DNA from: Arion vulgaris
Lineage: Eukaryota > Mollusca > Gastropoda > Stylommatophora > Arionidae
DNA length: 64,000 nt
Direction: 5' to 3'
Assembly: GCA_020796225.1 (NCBI GenBank)
Contig: CM036753.1
Coordinates: forward strand, 68,170,365 to 68,234,364
Positions 53,270 through 64,000 of this stretch are shown here, piece after piece. Within the stretch, counting starts at the first letter, position 1, and every line of letters begins with the position of its first letter. The notes beneath the pieces were generated by a model. The model had not been told where the DNA came from and did no database searches. It saw only the letters and a program-made list of their open reading frames with translations. Position numbers and translations under genes: made by a program.

Positions 53270-56200
53270 ACGGTCAATTGGCAAGTGTTTTACTGTGACA
53301 ACTTCTGAGTTTTCGCTTTTCTCTCTTGTCGTTCAGCTCGTATATAAGTCTCTTCTCAAAAACTCCGCGCCCTTTCGTAATTTGGCTTTCCACACAACTC
53401 TGTTATTAGCTAGTCCTTCCCATGTGCTGGGACATATAGAAACGTTTTTCAGACATCTTTATATCTGAGCAGTGGTCTGCCCTGGTGCCTCTTCCACTCC
53501 GAAAGTTCACAGAACAACATTTGTTTTGGTATGCGAAAAGTTTCCATTCTTCTCACATGCCCAACCATCTTAGTCGTCTACTGCTGATCATGCCCATGAT
53601 GGAAGGCAGTTTTGCACGTTGCAGTACTTCAGAGTTGGTTATCTTGTCGTACCACCTGATGTTCATAATCTTGCGGAGACATCGAAGGTGAAAGATGTTA
53701 AGTCTCCTCTCGTGTCTTGAGTAGGTTGTCCATGTTTCTGGCCATATAGTAAATAATTAATACACAAGCTCGATATATTTGAATCTTCATCTGCAATGTC
53801 AGTTTTGTGTTGTCCCACGCTCGCTTTGATAGTTTACCGAATGTAGTAGCCGCACTCCCTACACGAGCCTTGATTTCTTCATCAAGAGAAAGGATGGCAG
53901 TGACCATGGACCCAAGATAGCAGAATTTGTGAACTGGTGTTAGATGGTTACCATTTAAAGTGATATTTGTTGTGTTACCTCCTTGACATAGTACAACTGT
54001 TTGGAGACACTTATAGTCAGAAAAATAGGTCGCATGCCTTTGACAAATTATTGATTAGGCATTGCAGTGTAGTCTCACTGTGGGCGACTAAGGCAGCATC
54101 GTCAGCGAAAGGAGGTCCTTGAGAAGAATTTCCGTTGTTTTTATCTTGGCTCTTAAGCGAGCCAAGTTAAAGAGTGAACCATCAGATCTAGTGCTGATGA
54201 AAACATCACCATCAGCGTCCCATAAGGCATGGTTCAAAAGGACTGCGAAGAAGATGCCAAAGAGAGTGGGGCAAGGACACAGCCCTGCTTGACTCCACTC
54301 TTAACCTCGAAACTATCAGATGTGCTGCCATCGAACTGTATGCTGGCTTTCATGCCCTCATGGAAGGAGACAATCAATTGGAACAACTTTGGGGGACAGC
54401 CGATATGCTTCAGTATTTTGTAAAGACTTGGCCTGCTGACTGTGTCAAATGCCTTAGTTAGATCCACGAAAGCAATACATAAAGGCTTGCTCTGCTCTCT
54501 GCACTTCTCTTGTAGCTGTCGAAGGGTAAATATCATGTCAGTTGTTGACCGTCCAGCTCTGAATCCACATTGTGACTCTGGAAGAACACGCTCCGCCAGT
54601 TTCTGTAGTCGTTTTGGAAGGACTAGTGCAAAGCCTTGCCTGTTACACTTAAAGGGAGATGTCTCTGTAGTTGTTACAATCCCCTTATCCCCTTTTTTTT
54701 ATAGAGTGTCACTATCTTTGCATCCCTCATGTCCTGAGGAAATTTTCCCTCTCTCCAGCACTGAATAAGGAGATTGTAGAGGTGGGGCAGGAGGACATCC
54801 CTATTGTATTTGAGGATTTCTGCAGGAATGTTGTCTAGTCCTGATGCCTTGCCATTTGAAAGTTTGTTGATTGCTTCGGAAAGTTCCAGCTCTGTGGGTT
54901 CGGTATCCAGCTCGGTTAGTTCATGATGGTTCAGTATAATCTGATCGAGGGCTGGGTGTGCTGGTTTCTCCACAGAGTAAAGATTTGAATAGTGTTCCAC
55001 CCATCTTTCGAGCTGTTTGGTCATATCTGTTATTGGCTCACCTGTTTCTGATCTTAGTGGTGCAATTTTTGTTACGTTTGGTCCCAGAGCTACTCTGATA
55101 TTTTCGTACATTACCTTTGTGTTGCCCATATCTGCAGTATTTTGTATCGCAGAACATAGATTTAACCAGTATTCATTTGCACACCTCCTTGACTCTCGTT
55201 ACAATACTGATTTTGTGTGCTGAAGATATCTTTGAACTTTGCGAGGGTTTATTTTTGTGATTTATTAGGGCTCTTTTCTTTCCCTCAAGTAGAGGGCTTA
55301 GGGTTTTTTCATTTTGTTCCGCCCAGTCTTTGTTGGAGAATTTCTTGGTGCCAAAGAGTCAATGGCACAGTCATATATGTTAGATTTTAGAATGTTCCAC
55401 TTTTCGTCTACGCTACATTCTCCCATTTCATTCTCACACAGAGCAGTAAACGCCTTTCTGAAAGTCTCCTTATTCTCTGTCATCCCCATTTTAGTGACCT
55501 GACTTTGGGTTGGGTGGTCTTCTTGTTGAATGGGTTTTCCTTAGAAGTATTTTGACTTTGCTGATAACTAGTGCATGATCTGTATCACAGTCCACGCTGT
55601 GGAAAGTACGTGTGATTTTCACTGTGTTGAGGTGTTGTCTGCGTGTGAGTACAAAATCAAGCTGATGCCAGTGACCTGATCTTGGGTGGCACCATGACAC
55701 CCTGTGTCTGTGTTTGACAGCAAAAACGTATTTGTCACACACATGTTGTTTTGGGAGCAGAATTCAAGCAGTCTTTGACCATTATCGTTGATATTTCCAA
55801 TGCCATGATGACCCAGGATACTGGCCATGGCTGGTGATCAGATCTATGCGTGCATTTAAGTCACCCAATATAAACAGTTGCTCATCTACTGGAAATGAAT
55901 TAACGACATTCTGTAATGAGTCATAAAACTTGTCTTTATCTTCTGCAGACGCTGCTAGGGTTGGTGTGTAGACACATATGATGTTTAGGAGTCCACCTTT
56001 TACGTAGAGTTGTAGTGATATTACTCGCTCTGATGCAGCTACTGGTGTATGAATAGCTTTCACAAGTCTGTTGTGCACAGCAAAGCCGACTCCATAGTCT
56101 AGGTTGATTTGTGCTTAGGCCCTGCCAGAAGAATGTGTAATTCTTTTCTTTACTGAGCCACAGTCTGGGAGCCTGGTTTCCTGGTGCAGCCATGTCTACC

Positions 56201-56720
56201 TGCAGTCTCTCAAGTTCTTTGTCTATGCAGCTGTTTTTCTGATGTCTTTTGTTTTCGTCGGTCTAGGTTGACAAGTCCAGGACACATGGTCCTTACGTTC
56301 CATGTGCCAAATCTAAGAGGTTTATTTGTCTTGTTTCTATCTAACTGTTGCTTTCATTGTTGGCCGAGCCGAAAGCAAAGATGAAGTGTCGTCTCTCTTT
56401 GTGCCTAGCCTGGGCAGCTGATATGGAGAATGTGCCTTGCCCATTTTGCACAAACCCCTCTCTACCCTACTGTTTTATCCAAAGGAAAGACAAAGTCATA
56501 CGTTTGAATCAAACAGGGTTTGCAGGAGGTGCCAGAAGATGGCAAGGAATACACACTTAACCATCAACTGCCTTAGGGTCCCTCCCTCCGGATTTTTGGT
56601 CAGGTTTACTCCTCTAGCTCTCTGCATTACCGTGCTGACCCACAAGGCAGTGGGGATTTTTGATCAGGGTTTACTTCCCTAGCCTTTGCTCTCCGAGCCC
56701 CTCTCCACAAAGCAGTGGGT
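53270..56720 (-). mobile_element. APE-type non-LTR retrotransposon, nearly full length, degenerate
   Basis: The minus strand from right to left gives, in several frames: endonuclease start RFGTWNVRTMCPGL (about 56313-56272), VDMAAPGNQ (first part of the catalytic LQETR-like region), QLFILGDLNARIDLI (about 55887-55843), then reverse transcriptase KLSNGKASGLDNIPAEILKY (about 54862-54803), REGKFPQDMRDAKIVTLYKK, CIAFVDLTKAFDTVSRPSLY (about 54477-54418), VKSGVKQGCVLAP, later TTFGKLSKRAWDNTKLTLQM and IQIYRACVL (53854-53770), and a C-terminal RWLGHV-RM then RYKDVCK block near 53560-53400. Several frameshifts and stops make it inactive. It lies in sense orientation in the SLC4 intron after exon 1. 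Confidence 0.9.
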
Positions 56721-57660
56721 GTAGCAATTAAATAACATATGGGTATACAAAACCTGGGTAACTTAACATCCATTGATAGATGATCCTAGTCAAGCGTATA
56801 GATGACGCTTTGACACAAGTCTGTATTTGATGAAAAGATCTTGTCAGCCCCGTCTTAGAATACGAGGTTTAACCTAGTTCAAATGTACAGATCTCAAACC
56901 CTTTAGCTAACCAGAAACATCAGTAGTCTGTATTCAGAAATCTAAAACTGAGTAGATAAGTTTTGATGAACGTTTTTTTGTCAGTATAATTTCAGTTAAA
57001 ACCTAAAACTCTGCTTTGCGTTGGTGTGTTGATGTGTGTAGTCACGCTACAACTATTGTTCCCGTCGCCCTGTTGTGTGAAGTTTACATTGCCACAAGCG
57101 GCGCGATGGCGTAGAATAGACCTGTCCTGGCATGTGTGTCTGTCTCCGAAAATTACTGAACAATTCTCTTGTTGTTTCTCTTCCGGTCGCCCAGTGTTCG
57201 GGCGTGTTAACCTTGAAATTTTGCTCTTGAAATTTTTTTCTGGGAAATTAATCTGTGTAAATTTGAAAGGAGTACATGTCTATTTATATCATTATTCGCT
57301 TGTGTATAAGAGGTGAAAGAACTAAAGGTGAAATTATGTTACTAATATCAGCAATTCTATTCTACTAAATCGAAAATAGATTTCGTGTCTAGTCGACACC
57401 AGTTATCGATGAAAACTCTCCAAGTAACGCCAAGCGCTGAAAACTACCACACGATTCCATTTAGGTCAAGAGGAAGGTCAAGGTCACGCACGGAACCTGT
57501 AAATATCGTCAGTGTGTTATCTGCAAAGGTTCCTGTTATGTGTTGATGGAAAATATCAGCACACCTTGTGACAAGAGAATTGTCGTTGTAATAGACTGCA
57601 GACATCCACTAAGAAATGTCTTACAGAAATAGACTTCACGTATAGTTTTAATTGACAACA
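56720..57660. other. Intron sequence without recognised features
   Basis: Plain mixed sequence between the LINE and a tandem array. A 96-codon plus frame (57026-57316) matches nothing I know and has no family motif or good splice context. Confidence 0.6.
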
Positions 57661-57664
57661 GATT

Positions 57665-57990
57665 TTCACCTATTGATGTCTGGTTGTAGCATATTGCCGA
57701 TCATCATCAACTGATGTCTCGTTGTAGCAAATTGCTGACCCTCATCAACAGATGTCTCGTTGTAGCAGACTGCTGACCATCATCAACTGATGTCTCGTTG
57801 TAGCAGACTGCTGACCCTCATCAACAGATGTCTCGTTGTAGCAGATTGCTGATCCTCATCAACAGATGTCCCGTTGTAGCTGATTGCTGATCCTCATCAA
57901 CAGATGTGCCGTTGTAGCTGACTGCTGACCATCATCAACAGATGTCCCGTTGTAGAAGACTACTGATCATCATCAACAGATGTCTTGATC
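57665..57990. repeat. 38-bp minisatellite, about eight units
   Basis: Unit tgatgtctcgttgtagcaga plus ctgctgaccatcatcaac. A second small array (tctccgtcacaacagactac, 58020-58100, two units) follows and shares the aca-gatgtc phase. Confidence 0.9.
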
Positions 57991-58154
57991 GTAAAAACCT
58001 GCAGACGTTACCAACAAATATCTCCGTCCCAACAGACTACAGGTCATCAACAATAAATGTCTCCGTCACAACAGACTACATGTCATCAACAATAAATGTC
58101 CGATATCGATATGCACTTTTGATTAGATGAAAAACGTAATATCTTTTTTCTTTC

Positions 58155-58300
58155 TTTTGCGTTCACCCGCTGTGAATTCGGGCGTTGGCTGTGACGCCTG
58201 GTATGGTGTTTCTGACTGATTTTTGCGTGAAAGCCTGCTTTACTATTTGTCTAGTGTCCCTCGCCATGCAGGCGGGCCTTCGCTGACTTCAGAGGTAACG
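58155..58300 (-). mobile_element. SINE family G, fragment
   Basis: tgatttttgcgtgaaagcct (58217-58236), ctgacttcagaggtaacg: inverse of the SINE G body. A shorter relative is at 60509-60565. Confidence 0.7.
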
Positions 58301-58515
58301 TAATAACAAATACAGTCTTGTTGTAAAGAACAAACACTAACAGATAACAAATACAGTCTTGTTGTATAGAACAAACACTAACAGATAACAAATACAGTCT
58401 TGTTGTAAAGAACAAACACTAACAGATAACAAATACAGTCTTGTTGTAAGAAAACAAACATAACAGATAACAAATACAGTCTTGTTGTATAGAACAAACA
58501 CTAACAGATAACAAT
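58300..58515. repeat. 41-bp minisatellite, about five units
   Basis: Unit aacaaatacagtcttgttgt, aaagaacaaacactaacaga, t. It directly follows the SINE G fragment. Confidence 0.92.
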
Positions 58516-58769
58516 GGACAGTAAATATTGAAAGTCATGTGAAATTATATTCACCCTCAGAAAACAACCAATAGTATAAACATACACGTATTTGAATGGA
58601 GCCAACAGAGAAAGATGTGTTGGAGGGAATAACAACTATTGAAAGATAGTGATAAAATACAAGAAAAATCAGTTTCAATGTCAAGTTAAAGTAGACAAAC
58701 TAAAAACCGAAAATCAGCAGAAAGAAGGATTTGCACAATTATGTTCAATATCTTATATTCTATATTGAG

Positions 58770-59060
58770 AAACATCCAAAGTAAGAATTCTTCGTTTTTA
58801 TGGGCATGTTATGCAAAGAGATGGGAGTGCTTGGGATATATATTAGAATGCAGAATACCAGACATCCACATATGGCTTTGAAATGGAATCCAGGAGGCAA
58901 GATAAATAGTGCGGCTACCTAGAGAGACATGGAGACGAACAGTAGGCACAGAAGAGAAGAGGTGGGAAAGACCTGGAATTAAGTAAGCTGGCTTGTTCAA
59001 GGCAGATCTGGTTGGAGAAAATTTGTTGATGCTTTATGTGTCAAGGTTTAGTCAGGTTTA
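58770..59060 (+). mobile_element. LINE C-terminal remnant, family Z
   Basis: Plus strand: VRILRFYGHVMQRDGS, then shifted LPRETWRRTVGTEE and LFKADLVGE. The tail type is the same as at 26645-26940. Confidence 0.7.
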
Positions 59061-59174
59061 TGTCAAGGTTAGTCTCAAGTTTAGTCTCAAAGTTTATTGT
59101 GAGAGAAGAAGAAGACGAATGCGAAGACAAGGGTTAGAACACTCTGCGATAGCTGGGAAAAAAAGTGCTGGAAA

Positions 59175-59440
59175 TAGAAACAAAAGACGACTGATGGAGT
59201 TGTATGAGTAGCCTGACAGTATGACATGGAGCAGTGTGAATTATAGAGTTGATTGTTAACGCTAGGAACAGATGGAATTGTATGAGTAACCTGACAGTAT
59301 GACATGGAGCAGTGTGAATTATAGAGTTGATTGTTAACGCTAGGAACAGATGGAATTGTATGAGTAACCTGACAGTATGACATAGAGCAGCGTGAAGTAT
59401 AGAGTTGATTGTTAACACTAGGAACAGATAGTTATCTGTT
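59175..59440. repeat. 78-bp tandem array, about 3.3 units
   Basis: cctgacagtatgacatggag starts at 59212, 59290 and 59368 and is followed by cagtgtgaattatagagttg. 78 is a multiple of three, so false ORFs of about 100 codons appear on the minus strand. Confidence 0.93.
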
Positions 59441-60075
59441 ATAGGAGGACTCATCATAACGATTTGAAAGTGTACATAGATACTCCGATTCCCGTCTCAA
59501 CAAAAACAACAACCTTCAATGACTCACAGTTTCAGTTCGATATCGATTAGTCTTTTCGCATTTTGTGTCTGTCGATATTTTGGAATGTACCAATGTCGAT
59601 ACCAATCGCTCTTAATTTGGTCAGTGCGTAGGGGTCACAACTCTGACAACTCTGAAAAATTATGTTCGGAAGACTCTCTCAATGCTTTCAGAATGCCATT
59701 TCGGTCCACTGCATTGACCACTGATATTGAATCTGTGCTAGAAAATGTATAAGCTCGTTCATTAACATTGATTCTGTCATGTCCGTGGGATGACAATTTA
59801 GACTTTCTCTGATCCCAGTACCTCTATCTAGCATTGTCTTTCCTGTTTCAACTTAACGAACCATACTTATGGAATCAGTATGAAAACATGAGGGTAATTA
59901 CAAGATGCTTACCACGTCAACTCGCCCGCACCTCCATTGGTGACAGAGAGTTTATGGATATCCGCCAACGTTAGAAGGTACATAACCTGATAATGATGCT
60001 AGACTTGTAAGTAAAGAAAAGAGCTAATGCTACCAATCAAGTATGTGTTATCCAAAGTGTGTAGCTAGCTTCCAT

Positions 60076-60508
60076 TTTTCTCATCACTAGAATGAGATTT
60101 AGAAGCATCATGCATTTTGTGTGTGCCTTATATGATTTCACGCGTAGTCATATTGCTTAAAATGGCACATCTGACTGAGTTTTGTGGGAAACCATGCTTT
60201 CCTTATCACTAGAATGAGATTTAGAAGTATCATGCATTTTGTTTGTGTCTTATATGATTTCACGCGTAGTCATGTCACCTAAAATGGCACCTCTGACTGA
60301 GTTTTGTGGGAAGCCATGCTTTCCTTGCGAGGTCGACCTAAGGAGACCCTGAAGCGAACTTTGCTGAGAGAGGCAGGAAATATCGGTCTCAGTTCCATGG
60401 AGGAGATTGAGCGAGTTGCCCAGGATAGAGCGGTATGGAGGAATTACTTGCAGGCCCTATGTAACGTATAACGGTACGAGAGGAATTATTATTATTATGC
60501 TTTCCTTA
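60076..60508. repeat. Two-copy 117-bp duplication with a LINE insertion
   Basis: ctagaatgagatttagaagc at about 60090 recurs at 60207 with the following 110 bp nearly unchanged (cacgcgtagtcatattgctt against cacgcgtagtcatgtcacct). 59450-60070 shows nothing recognised. Confidence 0.88.
60327..60496 (+). mobile_element. LINE family X, short 5'-truncated insertion with target duplication
   Basis: 170 bp flanked by ATGCTTTCCTT (60316-60326, 60497-60507). It encodes an intact tail: RGRPKETLKRTLLREAGNIG, LSSMEEIERVAQDRAVWRNY, LQALCNV, then stop, and ends in an ATT repeat. Clean flanks and an intact frame mark it as a fairly recent insertion. Confidence 0.93.
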
Positions 60509-60783
60509 TCACCAATCTCCCTCGCCATTCAGGTGAGCCCTACTTCGACTTCAGAAGTACTTGTAATTTATATCTAAAAGTAAAAATCCGGTTTTCCTGT
60601 AGTCCAAACGCTCACCGTATGGACATCGACAATTTTTTACCCATGTTATTCTCGAACCCGCGGCTTTTTTCCCGGCAAGTGTTCACTAGAGGAGAGAGAT
60701 ATCAACATCGCTATCGTCAAAAATCATGCAACTCATCAGTATGCCCAGATATTTTACACGAAAAATGGGGCTACTACTGTTGA

Positions 60784-61053
60784 TCATCGCTGGATTGGCG
60801 GAGACAACTCCTTTGTCTCTTCGGACTTCTTAGCAAAAAAATCTGAACGCAGAAGAAGAATAAAAATGTCAATAGAAAAAGTAATCTTAGAAGTAACGTT
60901 TCTTCTCATTAAATTTCCACACACGTCATAACATGATGAAAGACCTTGCTGACACAATTCATAATTTGACAACAAATTTGCCCAGCCAACAATTTTAGAA
61001 GCTTGTTCTAGGGACATACCTGCAGCATCAACCACTTTCTCATGCCTCCTCAT
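60784..61053 (-). other. Open minus-strand frame of unknown nature
   Basis: 89 codons from ATG: EKVVDAAGMSLEQASKIVGW, ANLLSNYELCQQGLSSCYDV and so on. It contains GCAG|GTATGT at about 61021, a good donor in the right direction, so the part above it could be an exon end. No family recognised, and the phase was not matched to SLC4 exons. Confidence 0.25.
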
Positions 61054-61166
61054 TAGAACACTTGCTTTAGCTAGTTAGATTGACAGGACGATACATATTT
61101 GTTACGTCAGACCGACGGTGTCAGAAATGATTGTTTTCACGGCCGCAAACTTGTGCAATTTAGTTC

Positions 61167-61421
61167 TTCTTCTCTTCTTCTTTGCGTTCGTTCTTTACGA
61201 TCAATTTTAATCACTCTTTGTGATATGTTTGATCATTACCAAGAACGTGTATACGTTGCACATTGGTTTGGTAGGCCCCTAAACGCATAGACTTCTATAC
61301 GTTTAGGACATGTGCATCCGATTTCAGCCAAACCTCTTTAGTCGCCTCTTACGACATGCGTGAAGGTAACAGTGGTTCTATTCTTTACACCCCAAATGTG
61401 GGCCCCGGTAACCACTCGGGC
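61167..61421 (-). mobile_element. SINE family E, complete copy
   Basis: 255 bp flanked by GCAATTTAGTTC (61155-61166, 61422-61433). Minus-strand head gcccgagtggttaccggggc (61421-61402), cgcatgtcgtaagaggcgac, gaaatcggatgcacatgtcc, and tail GAAGAAGAGAAGAA. Confidence 0.93.
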
Positions 61422-61479
61422 GCAATTTAGTTCAAGAATTTGTTCACGCAATATTTTTTTTGTCGTCAGTAACGCAATT

Positions 61480-61800
61480 TGTTTCACCATAAGCAATACA
61501 AGAGATTCTTTCTTTGTTAAAGCTATTTAACAGTATCGAATGCAATTGATACAAGAAAAAAAAAGTACTAAGAGCATGCTTATTCCTAGTTGCAACGTAT
61601 GTGTGCATAACATGGACATTTAACAAAGCAGTGAAAAAGTATATATGTGATTATGAATATACGTGTTACAGAATAGTCCTCCATAAACAATGGATAGATA
61701 AAAGAACAAATAGATATATCCAGAAAAACTCAGAATTAATTAAAACTGGCTGATGCTACAAATAAAAATGAGAAGAACTCTTGACAGTAAAAAAAAATCG
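61480..61800 (+). mobile_element. LINE remnant, family V
   Basis: gcatgcttattcctagttgc (61575-61594) and ttacagaatagtcctccata (61666-61685) match 15925-16045. The coding tail is lost. 61840-62000 resembles repeat H inverted. Confidence 0.6.
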
Positions 61801-62475
61801 ATAAGAGTAAGAGCTGCAAATCGGAAGCCTATGCCAACTTATTCGAATATTAAAATAAATTTCCTACACCTTTTTTACCATCTTTGAACATACATTGAGA
61901 ACACTCCCTAAGGAGTTCGTGCACAGTAGTCGAGATTTTTTTGTGTTAGAAAGAGGTTAGAGCACATATGGTTATTAAACCGAAGCGTAATGTTGATCCT
62001 ATCAACGAATGACGTCAATCACTCAATGCATACCAGCACAACAGTGGATATATCTTCAATCCCAGAAACAATCATTTTCTCCAGTTTCACTTATCAGAAA
62101 ATTATACCCGAACTTTCTGAGTTGGGAAAAATAAGAATCGTCGCAGAAGCTACTGTTTATGTGTTTTGTCGCCGATACTCTTAGATATGTGAAAGAAATA
62201 TGACGTCTTTAGGGCCCTTTGAATTCCTAAATGTTGATTCTATCATTTTTCAGGTGCAATTTCAAGATCTGATTTGAGTTAACAAAAGAGACTAGAGATA
62301 AATGGTCAGACAACATTGCAGAAATAGCGCAAGAATAACTTCTCACGATGCAATTCACTTGGCTTAGGGTTGACAATCTCTATCTCTCTACAATGATAGA
62401 AAAATATAGTAAAACAAAAAAAATAACAATGTATCAGGAAAATAAACAAGTAAACACAACAATATATGTACTTAC

Positions 62476-62571
62476 TTCCTCGTGCTGCCTCCATTTCAGC
62501 ACACACTGATGGTCGTTGAAGTCTATGAGGCATTCGTACGTTGAGATACAGAGATGAACTTTTCTTGATAA
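62476..62571 (-). CDS. SLC4A-like: SLC4 Na+/HCO3- cotransporter, probable exon 1 in this window
   Basis: Exon of 96 bp from acceptor TTCTAACCTTAG (AG 62573-62572) to donor GAA|GTAAGT (GT 62475-62474). Read with two entering bases and one left over, it gives IKKSSSLYLNVRMPHRLQRP then SVCAEMEAARG, and its spare base completes Ile with exon 2 (ARG-I-TTLRAF). SLC4 Na+-coupled proteins have a short conserved VY-GVH-P strand followed by Arg-rich sequence just before the N-domain; SLYLNVRMPHR can align to it. A second open frame (phase 0, LSRKVHLCISTYECLIDFND) exists but fits neither phase nor family. The start codon must be further upstream. Confidence 0.6.
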
Positions 62572-63117
62572 CTAAGGTTAGAACAAGTAGTATATATTAA
62601 TACAGTATTTATATTTGTTATCGCGTTGAAGTATTTGATACAGGTTGTAATGATACTATATAATAAATGAATGCAGTGTTTAAAATTATTCATGTTTGGC
62701 TCTGGTAGCATAAGCAAAGGAGCCCTTTTCATACCATGTGGTAAATAGGGATATATGGTATTAGAGCCGTATTTTTCATTGACCGTCGGCACACAATGGG
62801 GGATGTGTTCAACAACACGCCGGTCGCCTTTACTTCTCAGTTCTTTTCCCAATTGCAGCTATTACGGTCGGACAAAATTCCACGCCCACTGTGGAATTGA
62901 ATCTGGTAGCGTAAAAACTGACCAAATATGGACGATAAATAAAGTTCAGAAACTATATATAGCCACATGGGAAATGTGACGGCTCTGATAGGTCATCAAC
63001 AACAAAAGAAGTAACAGTCACAAATACCATCAGAAGAGAGAAGGATGAAACAAGACCCAGATTAAATTCTTCACAACAAGAGAATGAAATGGTTTGATCA
63101 CAATGGTCCATTACCTG

Positions 63118-64000
63118 GTTGAGAGTATGACTATTACAGTGATCGATTACATGAATGAGAACATGACTATTACAGTGATCGATTACATGAATGAGAACAT
63201 GACTATTACAGAGATCGATTACATTATTGAGAACATGACTATTACAGTGATCGATTCATGAATGATAAATGACTATTGCAGTGGTCGATTACATTATTGA
63301 GATGAATATTACAGTGATCGATTACATGAATGAGAACATGACTATTGGAGTGATCAATTACATTATTGAGAACATGACTACTACAGTGATCGATTACATT
63401 ATTGAGAACATGACTTTTACAGAGTTCGATTACATGAATGAGAACATGACTATTAGAGTGATCAATTACATTATTGAGATGATGACTATTACAGTCATCG
63501 ATTACATGAATGATAACATGACTATTACAGAGATCGATTGAATGGAGAACATAGCTATTACAGTCATCGATTACATGAATGAGAACATGACTATTACAGA
63601 GATCGATTACATGAATGAGAATATGACTATTACAGTCATCGATTACATGAATGAAAACATGACTATTACAGCCGTCGATTACAATATTGAGAGATGACTA
63701 TTACAGAGATCGATTACATGAATGAGAACATGACTATTAGAGTGATCAATTACATTATTGAGAACATGACTATTACAGTCATCGATTACATGAATGAGAA
63801 CATGACTATTACAGAGATCGATTACATGAATGAGAACATGACTATTACAGCGTCGATTACATTATTGAGAGATGACTATTACAGGATCGATTACATTATG
63901 AGAACATGACTATTACAGTGATCGATTACATTTTGAGAACATGACTATTACAGAGATTGATTACATTTTGAGAACATGACTATTACAGAGATCGATTACA
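63118..64000. repeat. 36-bp minisatellite running off the right edge
   Basis: About 24 units of gattacatgaatgagaaca plus tgactattacagtgat, with a second unit type (gattacattattgagaacat). Variant positions are the gtgatc/gagatc/gtcatc end and gaatgag against tattgag. 36 is a multiple of three, so translated repeats are artefacts. Confidence 0.97.

Noticed and set aside
57026..57316. 96-codon plus frame as a gene
   Set aside because: No homology that I know, no domain, no splice or promoter context; length is within chance for this base composition.
59087..59457. Minus-strand frames of about 100 codons
   Set aside because: A 78 bp tandem array with length divisible by three.
60784..61053. Further SLC4 5' exon
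   Set aside because: It has a usable donor near 61021, but the peptide does not resemble the SLC4 N-terminus and no matching acceptor was found; kept only as an unknown frame.
63118..64000. CRISPR-like regular spacing
   Set aside because: The units are contiguous tandem repeats without unique spacers, in a eukaryotic intron context.

Overview
This is animal nuclear DNA. It is AT-rich, full of introns and repeats, and almost all of it belongs to one gene. Eleven short exons (88-183 bp) on the minus strand, from 62571 down to 1449, join into the cytoplasmic N-domain and first membrane helices of an SLC4 bicarbonate transporter of the Na+-coupled (NBC/NDCBE/NDAE1) type. The gene runs off the left edge, and its true 5' end lies right of 62571 or outside the window. 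Splice sites and codon phases agree at every junction except one, between 15309 and 14356, where an exon must be missing. The coding total found is 1509 bp in about 61 kb. Introns reach 16 kb (46452-62475) and 20 kb (15418-35609). I cannot name the organism below invertebrate metazoan; the mix of tRNA-headed SINEs, APE-type LINEs, a Penelope-like element and hAT/mariner MITEs would suit a lophotrochozoan such as a mollusc, but that is inference.

Nested in the 20 kb intron, on the opposite strand, is an uninterrupted 480-codon class B1 (secretin-type) GPCR reading frame (29732-31174). It has six hormone-domain cysteines and seven membrane segments. A good splice acceptor lies 14 bp before its first ATG, with no in-frame stop between, so an upstream exon may supply a signal peptide.

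The rest is repeats. Left edge: end of a DDE transposase whose transposon right end reappears in a 691 bp MITE at 24746-25436. At least seven SINE-like families (called A-G here, F being long) recur, many with exact target-site duplications (TSDs) and several nested in one another. LINE 3' fragments of several lineages are common, and one nearly full-length but broken LINE lies at 53270-56720. Two hAT-like MITEs carry a CAGTGGCGGCTC terminus.

The most unusual feature is how tandem arrays sit on the SLC4 splice sites. A 50 bp array contains six extra copies of the end of exon 11 plus its splice donor. A 23 bp array downstream of exon 10 repeats its ATG|GTAAG donor. A 69/120 bp compound array begins 5 bp from the exon 8 acceptor. 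A TA/TC microsatellite abuts the exon 3 donor, and a long hairpin lies about 90 bp below the exon 2 donor. Other arrays include a 1.1 kb block of a 14 bp unit, a 48 bp block of about 15 units, and a 36 bp block running off the right edge.
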